Shown: positions 18,207 through 26,860 of the stretch, piece after piece | Numbering within the stretch: position 1 is the stretch's first letter | Layout of the letters: the number at the start of each line of letters is the position of its first letter | Source of the DNA: JADGQM01 sp964441945 | GTDB lineage: Bacteria; Desulfobacterota; Syntrophobacteria; Syntrophobacterales; Syntrophobacteraceae | Length of the DNA: 64,000 bases | NCBI GenBank assembly: GCA_964441945.1 | Contig: CAYTWB010000002.1 | Span: 1-64,000 of the forward strand | Direction: 5' to 3' | Translations under genes and position numbers: made by a program | The notes under the pieces: generated by a model | What the model was told of the DNA's origin: nothing | Seen by the model: only the letters and a program-made list of their open reading frames with translations | Database searches by the model: none

Positions 18207-19961
18207 ATGAAAACCACCATAACCCACGAAGAAATTCTGAGTGCAAGCAGCCACGGCGTGATTGCAACGGACAGAGACGGCATCATCGTCTTTGCGAACG
18301 CCCGGATTGAGAAGTATTTCGGTCTCCTTCCGGAAGACATTATTGGGGTGGGAATCCGCGATGTTCTCTCCAGTCCCGGCACCCTGGTCATGCAGTCTCT
18401 TCAGTCGGGGGTCCCCCAATTGGGACACCACATCCAGGGAAAGTCCGGCGATCTGCTGCTGAACGTTACACCGATCCGTGAGGCCGACGGGATTAAGGGG
18501 GCGGTATGCAGCTTCCAGAAAATGGAGCAGATCGAGTTCTCTGCACGCAAGCTTCAATCCTATAAGAACCTGAACCGGCAGCTGAATGCCATATTCAATT
18601 CCTCTTCGGATGGCATTTGGGTTTGTGACGGCGAGGGCAGGGTCATCAAAATCAATGAAGCATCGGAAAAGCTGAACGGCATCAGGGCTGAAGACGTCAT
18701 TGGGAGGAAGGTCGCGGCGATTCTCTCCGAAGGCTGGTTCGATCGATCGGTCACACAGGAAGTCTTGGAGACCGGACGGCAGGTCAGCATCATTCAGCGT
18801 CTCAAAAGAACCAACAGGATCTTGCTGGTTACTGGGACACCGGTCTTTGATGAAGCGGGAAACATATTCATGGTCGTGGTCAATGAACGGGATATGACTC
18901 AGTTGAATGCGATTCGGGAGCAGCTGGAACAATCCCGCATGGTCACGGAGAAATACCAGGAAGAGTTGACTGAGCTGAGCCTCCTTGAGTTGAAGAAACA
19001 GGAAATCGTCGGCGCGGACGGCCAGATGCGTCAGGTTTTAAGGATTGCCTTGAAGCTGGCCCATCTGGAAGCCTCCAAGATTCTGATTTTGGGAGAATCA
19101 GGAACGGGTAAGGGATTGCTCGCCAAATTCATCCACAAAAACAGCAGGCGCCGGAACAAGCCTTTCATCCAGATCAATTGCGCTGCCCTTCCCGAAAGCC
19201 TCCTGGAGGCGGAGTTGTTCGGGTACGAGAGGGGCGCCTTCACAGGTGCCCGGGAACAGGGGAAGATCGGCCTCTTTGAACTGGCTCACGACGGGACCCT
19301 TTTTTTGGATGAAATCGGAGACCTGCCATTTTCCGTTCAGGCCAAGCTCTTGAAGTATCTCGACGATCAAGAGATCATGCGGCTCGGAAGCCTGAAACCC
19401 AAGAAGATCGACTGTACGATCGTCGCCGCGACGAACCGCGACCTTGAAGAACTGGCGCAGCAGCATCAGTTTCGTCGAGACCTTTTCTACCGTCTGAATA
19501 CCTTTACCATCCGTATCCCTCCGCTCAGGGAAAGACCCGAGGGCATTTTTGAGCTGGTGAATCATTTCCTGCGGAAGTACAACCGGGCCTACCGTGTCAA
19601 ACGGAGGATCACCTCTCAGGCACTCAAGCTCTTGCAGTCCTACCCATTCCCCGGCAATGTGCGGGAGCTCAAAAGCATTCTAAAAACGGCGGTCATCATG
19701 GGAGAGCAAGACGTCCTGGATGACCTGATCATCAGCGGTCTTGGTCTGAGAATAGAAAATACAGTCGGTTTTCAGCGACCAGGAGGGGGACCTGCGCCCC
19801 TCATAGACCAGATCGGCATCCTGGAAAAAGAGATCCTCGAAAAGGCGCTGGCGCAGTTTAAGACCACGAGGGAATTGGCGCGTCAATTGGGAATCAGCCA
19901 GCCAACCGTGGTCCGCAAACTGCGAAAGCATGATCTTTCCAGGCGCTTGATTCAGCCGTGA
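18207..19961 (+). CDS. PAS-domain sigma-54-dependent transcriptional activator
   Basis: A 584-residue enhancer-binding protein with two N-terminal PAS sensor domains (about 5-110 and 125-235), a short coiled linker, and a complete AAA+ domain. Walker A GESGTGKG is near residue 297, the sigma-54 contact loop GAFTGA is present, and Walker B is LFLDEIGD. The C-terminal TyrR-like helix-turn-helix is TRELARQLGISQPTVVRKLRK. The ATG at 18207 is preferred to a GTG at 18177 because it follows CGGAACAA and begins just before the PAS domain. Three inverted repeats and a -24/-12 promoter follow immediately, so it probably activates the aminotransferase/liv/aor genes. The PAS domains suggest direct sensing of a small ligand rather than a histidine kinase. 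Confidence 0.93.
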   Translation: MKTTITHEEILSASSHGVIATDRDGIIVFANARIEKYFGLLPEDIIGVGIRDVLSSPGTLVMQSLQSGVPQLGHHIQGKSGDLLLNVTPIREADGIKGAVCSFQKMEQIEFSARKLQSYKNLNRQLNAIFNSSSDGIWVCDGEGRVIKINEASEKLNGIRAEDVIGRKVAAILSEGWFDRSVTQEVLETGRQVSIIQRLKRTNRILLVTGTPVFDEAGNIFMVVVNERDMTQLNAIREQLEQSRMVTEKYQEELTELSLLELKKQEIVGADGQMRQVLRIALKLAHLEASKILILGESGTGKGLLAKFIHKNSRRRNKPFIQINCAALPESLLEAELFGYERGAFTGAREQGKIGLFELAHDGTLFLDEIGDLPFSVQAKLLKYLDDQEIMRLGSLKPKKIDCTIVAATNRDLEELAQQHQFRRDLFYRLNTFTIRIPPLRERPEGIFELVNHFLRKYNRAYRVKRRITSQALKLLQSYPFPGNVRELKSILKTAVIMGEQDVLDDLIISGLGLRIENTVGFQRPGGGPAPLIDQIGILEKEILEKALAQFKTTRELARQLGISQPTVVRKLRKHDLSRRLIQP

Positions 19962-19965
19962 ATCA
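19948..19965. promoter_or_regulatory. Putative activator site 1 (TGATTCA-N4-TGAATCA)
   Basis: A perfect inverted repeat, TGATTCA (19948-19954) and TGAATCA (19959-19965), spans the last codons and the stop codon of the activator gene. It is the first of three copies with the same arm and 4-base spacer, centred about 290 bases upstream of the predicted sigma-54 start. Confidence 0.65.
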
Positions 19966-20015
19966 TCTGCCTCGTCCTCTGTTCATCCGCCTGCCACAGG
20001 CGAAAGAGGGGGTCA

Positions 20016-20033
20016 TGATTCACTAGTGAATCG
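20016..20033. promoter_or_regulatory. Putative activator site 2 (TGATTCA-N4-TGAATCG)
   Basis: The second copy. Its central 16 bases (20017-20032) form an uninterrupted palindrome, GATTCACTAGTGAATC. It is centred about 222 bases upstream of the predicted transcription start. Confidence 0.7.
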
Positions 20034-20128
20034 AATAAGGTCCTCGCCTTCGGGTCCTCCCTGTCTTTCACAATGAGTAATAAACAAGAGCAGGGACGGT
20101 CGGAAGATGTTTTGTGCCTCAACCATTT

Positions 20129-20146
20129 TGATTCTTGAGTGAATCA
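20129..20146. promoter_or_regulatory. Putative activator site 3 (TGATTCT-N4-TGAATCA)
   Basis: The third copy, with a single arm mismatch, is centred about 109 bases upstream of the predicted transcription start. This is the usual distance for enhancer sites of sigma-54 activators. Confidence 0.65.
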
Positions 20147-20221
20147 TCCGAGTCCTTTCCCGGCACACACGGGCACGTCCGAGGTCCGCTGATTTCAGAA
20201 AACTCCTCTTCAGACAAGGGT

Positions 20222-20237
20222 TGGCACATCATTTGCC
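20222..20237 (+). promoter_or_regulatory. Sigma-54 (-24/-12) promoter
   Basis: TGGCAC (20222-20227), five bases, then TTGC (20233-20236) exactly matches the RpoN consensus TGGCAC-N5-TTGC, with GG and GC ten bases apart. Transcription would begin near 20247, about 55 bases before the aminotransferase ATG at 20302. Confidence 0.9.
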
Positions 20238-20301
20238 CTATAACTCATCGATATCCGTCAGTTATCCACCCAATGATTTACCAGAAACAGCAGGAGCCAT
20301 T

Positions 20302-21612
20302 ATGAGCAGTTCCAAATCCAGTGCCCTTTTAGGAGAGCTTAGGGCGAAGTTTGTCCCGCAGGGACCCTTCAATGTTACGCCGTATTTTGTAGACAAGGCC
20401 AGAGGCGCCGTCGTGTACGACGTTGACGGCCGCGAGCTGATAGATTTCGCCGGGGGTATCGGCGTCATGAACGTCGGCCACAGTCACCCGAAAGTGGTGG
20501 CCGCCATTAAGGATCAGGCTGAGAAATTCACTCACACCTGTTTCCATATCGTCATGTATGAGCCCTATCTCAAGTTGGCGGAAAAGCTTTGTGCATTGAC
20601 CCCGGGATCGTTTCCGAAGATGGCCATGTTTGCCAACAGCGGCGCGGAGGCTGTGGAAAACGCGGTCAAAATCGCCAGGCACTACACCAAACGGCCGGCG
20701 ATCATCTGCTTTGACAATGGATTTCACGGCCGAACCTACATGGCCATGACGCTCACCAGCAAGGTTAAACCTTACAAATTCGGATTCGGTCCTTTCATGT
20801 CCGATGTATACCGCATGCCTTGCGCATACTGTTATCGATGCCCGCTCGGCCTGGCATACCCTGCTTGTGGCGTTGCCTGCGCGGACTACCTGAAGGAATT
20901 CTTCATCGGCAACACGGCGGGAGAAAGCACTGCCGCACTGATCGTTGAACCGATCATGGGGGAAGGCGGCTTCGTCACTCCTCCTCGCGAGTATTTCGCG
21001 AAACTGATCAAGATCTGTCATGAGTACGGGATCGTTTTTATAGCCGATGAGATTCAAAGCGGCATGGGGCGCACCGGGGCGATGTTTGCCATGGAACACT
21101 GGGGCATTGAACCTGATCTTGTGCTGGTGGCGAAGAGCATGGCTGCGGGGATGCCTTTGAGCGCGGTGGTCGGCAGGGCGGAAATGATGAATGCGCCGCA
21201 GGTTGGTGGCTTGGGTGGCACCTACGGGGGGAACCCGGTTTGTTGCCGTGCCGGGTTGGCGGTATTGGAAGTATTTGAAGAAGAGAAGCTCCTCGAAAAA
21301 GCTCAAACCCTCGGGCAAAAACTGCGGCAACACTTTGATGCGATGCAGAAACGACTGCAAATCATAGGGGATGTCCGGGGCGTCGGTCCCATGCTTGCCC
21401 TGGAGCTGGTTCGAGACCGGGTAACCAAAGAACCGGCCGGCGATGAGGCCAAGGCTTTGGTGAGATTCTGCTATGAAAGAGGTTTGGTGATCCTTTCCTG
21501 CGGGAACTTCGGTAACGTCATCCGAACCCTTATGCCGCTTGTGATTACAGATGAACAGCTGGAGCGCGGCTTGACAATCATGGAGGAAGGGCTCACTGCC
21601 CTTTCAAAATAG
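20302..21612 (+). CDS. Class III PLP-dependent aminotransferase (GabT-like)
   Basis: A 436-residue fold-type I omega-aminotransferase. Class III motifs are FANSGAEAVENAVKIARHYT near residue 110, GFHGRTYMAM near 147, and IADEIQSGMGRTG...LVLVAKSMAAGMPLSAVVGR containing the PLP-binding Lys. Such enzymes move amino groups from omega-amino acids (GABA, beta-alanine, ornithine) or 2-amino acids to a keto acid; the exact substrate cannot be read. A Cys-rich insert CAYCYRCPLGLAYPACGVAC (about 180-199) is seen in a subgroup of these enzymes. The start at 20302 has AGGAG five bases upstream; the frame is open to 20221, but that region holds the sigma-54 promoter. Confidence 0.92.
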   Translation: MSSSKSSALLGELRAKFVPQGPFNVTPYFVDKARGAVVYDVDGRELIDFAGGIGVMNVGHSHPKVVAAIKDQAEKFTHTCFHIVMYEPYLKLAEKLCALTPGSFPKMAMFANSGAEAVENAVKIARHYTKRPAIICFDNGFHGRTYMAMTLTSKVKPYKFGFGPFMSDVYRMPCAYCYRCPLGLAYPACGVACADYLKEFFIGNTAGESTAALIVEPIMGEGGFVTPPREYFAKLIKICHEYGIVFIADEIQSGMGRTGAMFAMEHWGIEPDLVLVAKSMAAGMPLSAVVGRAEMMNAPQVGGLGGTYGGNPVCCRAGLAVLEVFEEEKLLEKAQTLGQKLRQHFDAMQKRLQIIGDVRGVGPMLALELVRDRVTKEPAGDEAKALVRFCYERGLVILSCGNFGNVIRTLMPLVITDEQLERGLTIMEEGLTALSK

Positions 21613-21632
21613 TTGCTGTTGGCGATCGTCGA

Positions 21633-21953
21633 ATGAGCGAAAACGCTAAACCCGATTCGTTCACTATTGAGAAGATCAAACAGGGGTTGGATCCGGCCCA
21701 CAGGTACATGATCTTTGAGCGGGCCGCCGAAGCCGGTGCGGAGGCCGTTTTCAAAGAGGTCTTTGATGCGCTGGTGCGCATGGATCTTGGGTTCTATGAG
21801 CGGCAGGTGCTGCGCGACGAAGCCAGGGGCAGGCTGTTGCTTGTGATCAAATTCGCCCCGGGACGAATCGACAACATCATGCAGGAATTCCTCAATATCG
21901 GGTTGCCGGAAGACATCACTTTTTATGCTTACGGCAGCCATACTTCCGGCTAG
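21633..21953 (+). CDS. Small protein of unknown function in the aminotransferase/liv operon
   Basis: I do not recognise this 106-residue protein. It is predicted soluble, without a signal peptide, membrane segment or cysteine. A mixed helix/strand pattern (HRYMIFERAAEAGAEAVFKEVFDALVR, then RLLLVIKFAPGRIDNIMQEFLNIGLPEDITFYAYG) suggests a compact alpha/beta domain. It lies 20 bases after the aminotransferase and 116 before the binding-protein gene, so it is expected to share the sigma-54 transcript. The Shine-Dalgarno is weak. Confidence 0.65.
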   Translation: MSENAKPDSFTIEKIKQGLDPAHRYMIFERAAEAGAEAVFKEVFDALVRMDLGFYERQVLRDEARGRLLLVIKFAPGRIDNIMQEFLNIGLPEDITFYAYGSHTSG

Positions 21954-22069
21954 AGTTGCCCGGTGGGAGGCGCACTGAGGAGGATGCCCGGTTTCTCTCA
22001 GTTGGGCCCGCCAGGCTTGGGTAGGTAAGGGGAGCAATGGGTGCAACATCATTTCGAGGGAGGTAGTCA

Positions 22070-23329
22070 ATGAAGAGGAACAGAGCATTCGGAAAAGGTT
22101 TTGTGGTTATTGTAGCGGTTGTCGCTCTTCTGGGCTTGTTGGCAAATGCCCCGTCATCGCTTGCCGCAGACAAGGTGGTCAAGGTGGGCAACATTGAGCC
22201 GCTTTCCGGACCTTCGGCTTCGGTCGGGCAGCAGGGGAAATGCGCCCGCGACCTGGCTGTGGAAGAGATCAACGCTGCCGGGGGCATCAAGTCCCTGGGT
22301 GGCGCCAAGATCGAGATGATCTATGCGGATTCGGAATCCAAACCGGACAAGGGTGTTGCCGAGGCTGAGCGCCTCATCAATACGGAGAAGGTCAATGTCC
22401 TGACCGGCTGTTGGAATTCTGCAGTTACCTATCCCACAACCGCAGTGGCTGAGCGCTATGGTATCCCCTTCATCGTGCCTGTGTCGGTTGCCGACAAGAT
22501 CACCGAGCAGGGTTTTAAGACTGTGTTTCGGATCGCCGCCAAGGATAGTTGGTGGACCCGTGACCAATTCGCCTTCCTGAAAGACATGGCAAAAGAAACC
22601 AATACGAAGATTGAGACCTTAGCCTTCGTGTATGAAAATGGAGACTGGGGAAAAGGTTTCGCCGAGAATTGGAAGAAGCTGGCCCAGAAGGACGGCTACA
22701 AGGTCGTTCTGGATGAACCTTATCCTTCCACGGCTACCGATCTAAGCCCGGTTGTTCAGAAAATCAAACGGGCGAATCCCGATGTCCTGCTGCTGGTATC
22801 CAACGCCGCTGACGCGATCCTGCTGACCAACACCCTGGCCGAGTACAAGGTCAAACCCAAGGCGATCGTCGGAAGCGGCGGTGGTCATGCAGACCCATCC
22901 TTTCTGAAGGCGGCCAGTAAGAATGCTCAGTATGTTTTTGATATCGTCGAATGGGAAACCGATGTCGGCAAGCCCGCAGTCCCGGCATTCAACCAGAAAT
23001 TCAACGCCAAGTGCGGTTACAATCCCGCCGGTGAATCGGTGGATGCCTACGTCGCTATGTATGTGCTGGTGGACGCCTTAGAGCGCGCGGGATCGCTCGA
23101 TCCGAAAGCCATTCGCGACGCACTGGCGGCGACCAAACTCAGCAGCGGACCCGCTATGGTTGCTTCGTATGATTCAATCGAGTTTGATCAGACCGGGCAG
23201 AACAAAAACGCAGCTCTCTGCATCGTGCAGATCAATGATATGGGAAAAGGATTGGAACGCCTTACCGTGTGGCCTAAGGGCGCGCGCCATGCTGGTTACA
23301 CACCGGTTTTTCCTGCACCGCAAAAATAG
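22070..23329 (+). CDS. LivK-type ABC transporter substrate-binding protein
   Basis: A periplasmic binding protein of 419 residues with a signal peptide (about 1-32, ending SSLAA). The Leu/Ile/Val-binding fold (peripla_BP_6) has KVGNIEPLSGPSASVGQQGKCARDLAVEEINAAGGI at the start and GCWNSAVTYPTTAVAERYGIPFI near 115. It captures an amino acid or related amide/acid for the LivHMGF membrane complex encoded next. A strong GGGAGG site lies 8 bases before the ATG. Specificity beyond the branched-chain amino-acid family label is unknown; the adjacent aminotransferase suggests the ligand is its substrate. Confidence 0.92.
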   Translation: MKRNRAFGKGFVVIVAVVALLGLLANAPSSLAADKVVKVGNIEPLSGPSASVGQQGKCARDLAVEEINAAGGIKSLGGAKIEMIYADSESKPDKGVAEAERLINTEKVNVLTGCWNSAVTYPTTAVAERYGIPFIVPVSVADKITEQGFKTVFRIAAKDSWWTRDQFAFLKDMAKETNTKIETLAFVYENGDWGKGFAENWKKLAQKDGYKVVLDEPYPSTATDLSPVVQKIKRANPDVLLLVSNAADAILLTNTLAEYKVKPKAIVGSGGGHADPSFLKAASKNAQYVFDIVEWETDVGKPAVPAFNQKFNAKCGYNPAGESVDAYVAMYVLVDALERAGSLDPKAIRDALAATKLSSGPAMVASYDSIEFDQTGQNKNAALCIVQINDMGKGLERLTVWPKGARHAGYTPVFPAPQK

Positions 23330-23422
23330 GCTTGGGCCGCTATAACGATTCGATCAGAGGGAGCGTGACCTGGAGGAAACGCTCCCCAGCCACAAACCAG
23401 TCCGCGCCGGTCGGAGTCGATT

Positions 23423-24310
23423 ATGCTCTATGTTCTCGAAGACGCAATCAATGGTATCCTCATCGGGTCGATCTATGGTCTGACCGCTTTGGGGCTCACC
23501 GTCATCTTTGGCGTGCTCAAGGTCATCAACTTCGCTCATGGTTCTCTGTTGATGGTTGGCATGTACGTCGCCTACTGGGCCGTTACTCTCACCGGCATCC
23601 ATCCCTACCTGGCTCTGATTATTGTTGCTCCGGTGATGTATCTATTCGGCTATTACATGCAAGACATTATCATCAAGCCCATATTCAAGGCGGAAAAAGA
23701 CGTCCGTGAACCGATCACGGTCATCATCGTTACCACGGGTGTCTGGTACGTTCTGGACAACCTTTCCCTGCTCATCTTCGGCCCTCAATACCGCACTATT
23801 CAGGATAATCCATTGCGGGGCAAGATGTTTGAGGTTGGGGGAATGATGCTTTCCGTTCCCAAGTTCGGGGGTTTTGTCATCGCTGTTCTGACTGCCGTTG
23901 CGGTCTACTGGTTCTTCCAGAAAACACGGATGGGGCGGGCGATCCGTGCTACCAGCCTTGACCGGGAATCGGCCAGCCTGATGGGTATCAACCAGTATCG
24001 CATCTATAATGTTGCTTTCGGTATTGGCACTGCCATCGCCGGTATCGCCGGCGTTACGCTGGTGCCGTTCTACAATGTCTTTCCGAGCGTCGGGGTACTC
24101 TTTGACATCAAGGGCTTCATTATCGTGGTGCTGGGCGGGCTTGGCAGCATCGGCGGCGCACTTCTTGGCGGTATCATCGTTGGCGTAATCGAATCGGTCG
24201 GCCCTCAATTCATGGCAGCCACATGGACGGAGGCCATTGTGTACGCGCTGTTCCTGGTGGTTCTCTTCGTCAAACCGTCAGGATTGTTCGGTATGAAATA
24301 TGATTGGTAA
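23423..24310 (+). CDS. livH: LivH-type ABC transporter permease
   Basis: A 295-residue integral membrane protein with about eight helices. The LivH motifs are GSIYGLTALGLTVIFGVLKVINFAHGSLLMVGMY at the N-terminus and FDIKGFIIVVLGGLGSIGGALLGGIIVGVIES near the C-terminus, the latter containing the ATPase-contact loop. It follows the binding-protein gene and overlaps livM by 11 bases. Confidence 0.93.
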   Translation: MLYVLEDAINGILIGSIYGLTALGLTVIFGVLKVINFAHGSLLMVGMYVAYWAVTLTGIHPYLALIIVAPVMYLFGYYMQDIIIKPIFKAEKDVREPITVIIVTTGVWYVLDNLSLLIFGPQYRTIQDNPLRGKMFEVGGMMLSVPKFGGFVIAVLTAVAVYWFFQKTRMGRAIRATSLDRESASLMGINQYRIYNVAFGIGTAIAGIAGVTLVPFYNVFPSVGVLFDIKGFIIVVLGGLGSIGGALLGGIIVGVIESVGPQFMAATWTEAIVYALFLVVLFVKPSGLFGMKYDW

Positions 24311-25343
24311 AGTGTTGATAGCGGATATGCGGATGAGACGAGAACAGCTTCGGTCCCTTTCTTTGATACTGGTAGGAGTGGTTGCCTTCGGTTTGCCTCT
24401 GTTGGTACGGAGTCCCACCTACCTCCACATTCTGGTGCTCCTTTTTCTATACGCCTACCTGACCACCAGTTGGAATCTGGTCGGTGGTTTTGCCGGTGTA
24501 CTCCCTCTTGGGCATTCAACCTTTGTTGGGATTGGAGCCTATACCTCCACCATACTGGCTCTCCAGTACGGCATCAGTCCCTGGATCGGCATGATCATAG
24601 GTGGTTTGCTGGCCGTCATCGCGGGGGTGCTCATCGGTCTGCCGACGTTCAAGATGCGCGGCGCCTACTTCGCCCTGGCCACCATAGCATTCGCCGAGGG
24701 AATCAGGGTTATGGTGGAAAACATCGAATACCTCGGGCCGTTTAAGCTCAACGGACCCCGCGGCCTCCAGATACCCCCTCTGAACACAGGCCTCGCCAAC
24801 TTCATGTTTGCCGGCAAAGAACCCTATTACTACATCATTTTGATCATGCTTATCGCAGTCCTGGCGTTGACCTACTTTATTTCACGTTCGAAGCTGGGCT
24901 ATTACCTGAGCGCCGGGGGCGAAGAACCGGAGGCCGCGATGGCGCTGGGGGTCAATGTGGCGCGTTGTAAGCTCATAGCCATGGCCATGAGTTCGTTTCT
25001 CACCGCCCTGGCCGGAACCTTCTGGGCCCAGTTCACGCTCTTTATCCACCCGAAGAGCGTTATGTCTCTGGATATTTCGTTCGAAATCGCCTTCATCGCT
25101 CTGATCGGGGGGCGTGGTTCCATTGCCGGTCCTGTGCTGGGAGCCATCCTTTTGCGTCCGGTCAGCGATTTTTGCCGAATCTATTTCGGAGACAAGCTGC
25201 CCGGCCTTCACCTGATCATCTTCGGAGTCATTTTGATCCTGGTGATGATTTTCCAGCCTCGAGGCTTGCAGGAACCGCTCTCCAGGCTCTACAACCGTGT
25301 TATGAACCGCTTTGTGGCGGAGCCTGTCGAGGCAAAAGAGTAA
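24300..25343 (+). CDS. livM: LivM-type ABC transporter permease
   Basis: The second permease of the same transporter, 347 residues with about nine to ten helices. Family landmarks are LTTSWNLVGGFAGVLPLGHSTFVGIGAYTS near residue 55, FKMRGAYFALATIAFAEGIR near 117, and the coupling segment SFEIAFIALIGGRGSIAGPVLGAILLRP near 260. The ATG at 24300 lies inside the end of livH, consistent with coupled translation. Confidence 0.93.
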   Translation: MIGKVLIADMRMRREQLRSLSLILVGVVAFGLPLLVRSPTYLHILVLLFLYAYLTTSWNLVGGFAGVLPLGHSTFVGIGAYTSTILALQYGISPWIGMIIGGLLAVIAGVLIGLPTFKMRGAYFALATIAFAEGIRVMVENIEYLGPFKLNGPRGLQIPPLNTGLANFMFAGKEPYYYIILIMLIAVLALTYFISRSKLGYYLSAGGEEPEAAMALGVNVARCKLIAMAMSSFLTALAGTFWAQFTLFIHPKSVMSLDISFEIAFIALIGGRGSIAGPVLGAILLRPVSDFCRIYFGDKLPGLHLIIFGVILILVMIFQPRGLQEPLSRLYNRVMNRFVAEPVEAKE

Positions 25344-25368
25344 GAAACCGGGAGTCAGGGAGTTGAAT

Positions 25369-26094
25369 ATGATGATTCTGGATGTGAAAGGGCTTACAAA
25401 AGACTTCGGCGGACTTCGAGCGGTCGATTCGCTGAATCTTGACATAAAAAAAGGCCAGATCCTGGGACTTATTGGCCCCAACGGGGCCGGCAAATCGACG
25501 GTTTTTAACTGTATCGCCGGGGTCTATCCCGCTACGGAGGGGGAGATCTTCTTCGACGGCTCACGAGTCAACAATGTCAAGCCGTGGAACCTGTGTAAGC
25601 GAGGGCTTGCGCGGACCTTTCAGATTGTTAAGCCCTTCTCATCCAAGACGGTGCTCTACAACGTGATGGTCGGGAGCTATGCCACGACCGGCAAGAAGCC
25701 TGCGGCTGAGAAGAAGGCGGTCGAGATCCTTGAACTCCTCAGCCTTGACGACAAGAGGGACACGAAGGCAGGTAATCTGACCATCGCAGATCGCAAACGG
25801 CTCGAGATTGCGCGGGCGCTGGCGACGGAACCCAAACTCCTGCTCCTCGATGAAGTCATGGCGGGTCTGCGTCCCACCGAGGTGGATGAAATGGTTGGGA
25901 TCATCAGAAAGCTGCGTGATAACGGCATAACCATCTTCATCATCGAGCATATCATGCGTGCCATCATGGCCCTTTCTGACTGGATTGTGGTCATCCACTT
26001 CGGCAAAAAGATTTCTGAAGGGACCCCAACGCAGGTTGCCTCGGATGAAAAAGTAATCAAAGCTTACCTGGGAGATGACTATGGCGTTTCTTGA
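25369..26094 (+). CDS. livG: LivG-type ABC transporter ATPase
   Basis: A 241-residue ATPase with Walker A GPNGAGKST near residue 35 and Walker B LLLLDEVMAGL near 157, then the switch His in IIEHIMRAIM. The usual LSGGQ-type signature is replaced by LTIADRKRLEIARAL, a divergence worth noting. The start at 25369 (one of two tandem ATGs) is preferred over an upstream codon inside livM because a GGGAG-like site lies just before it. Confidence 0.92.
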   Translation: MMILDVKGLTKDFGGLRAVDSLNLDIKKGQILGLIGPNGAGKSTVFNCIAGVYPATEGEIFFDGSRVNNVKPWNLCKRGLARTFQIVKPFSSKTVLYNVMVGSYATTGKKPAAEKKAVEILELLSLDDKRDTKAGNLTIADRKRLEIARALATEPKLLLLDEVMAGLRPTEVDEMVGIIRKLRDNGITIFIIEHIMRAIMALSDWIVVIHFGKKISEGTPTQVASDEKVIKAYLGDDYGVS

Positions 26095-26791
26095 GGTTAA
26101 CAATATTGACGTATTCTACGGTGATGTTCAGGTCATCTTCGATCTTTCGCTCCGTGTTGACGAAGGTGAGGTGGTGAGCATCATCGGGGGAAACGGTGCG
26201 GGCAAGTCGACCCTTCTTAGAGCCATTTCCGGTTTGGTTTCCCCAAAGCGTGGGGAGATTCGGTTTGAGGGTGTTCCGATTCACAAGGCCCCGCCCGAAG
26301 CGATCGTTGAACGGGGTATTGTGCATGTACCCGAGGGCCGACGGCTTTTTACGCTCATGAGCGTGAAGGACAACCTCGTCGTCGGCGCCTACAACGCCCG
26401 TGCCGACAAGGACAAAGAAACGACCATCGAGGACGTTTTCGAGCTCTTCCCGCGCCTGCGCGAACGGGAATCCCAGCTGGCCATGACTCTTTCGGGCGGC
26501 GAACAGCAGATGGTGGCTATCGGTCGCGGCATGATGGCCAAACCCAAGGTGCTGATGCTTGATGAACCGTCTCTTGGCCTGGCTCCGCTATTGATCAAGA
26601 ATATTTTTGAAACGGTGAAGAAAATTGCCCATCAAGGAACCACAGTGGTCCTGGTTGAACAGGACGTGAAGCATTCTCTGAGCATGAGTGACCGAGGCTA
26701 CGTTCTGGAACACGGTCGCACGGTCATGGAAGGCCCGGCCCGCCGGCTTCTGGACGATCCTCACATCAAAACCGCCTATCTCGGGCTATAG
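26081..26791 (+). CDS. livF: LivF-type ABC transporter ATPase
   Basis: The partner ATPase of LivG, 236 residues, with Walker A GGNGAGKST near residue 34, canonical signature LSGGEQQMVAIGRGMM near 136, Walker B LMLDEPSLGL, and the LivF hallmark VPEGRRLFTLMSVKDNL. The ATG at 26081 has GGAG six bases upstream; an ATG at 26075 touches that Shine-Dalgarno and is unlikely. It overlaps livG by 14 bases. Confidence 0.93.
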   Translation: MAFLEVNNIDVFYGDVQVIFDLSLRVDEGEVVSIIGGNGAGKSTLLRAISGLVSPKRGEIRFEGVPIHKAPPEAIVERGIVHVPEGRRLFTLMSVKDNLVVGAYNARADKDKETTIEDVFELFPRLRERESQLAMTLSGGEQQMVAIGRGMMAKPKVLMLDEPSLGLAPLLIKNIFETVKKIAHQGTTVVLVEQDVKHSLSMSDRGYVLEHGRTVMEGPARRLLDDPHIKTAYLGL

Positions 26792-26860
26792 GTCCCTGGC
26801 TCCAGGTTCTTGGGTCTCGGCTTTCAGCTTTTGACTTTCAGCTTCTGGAAGGAGTTTTCC

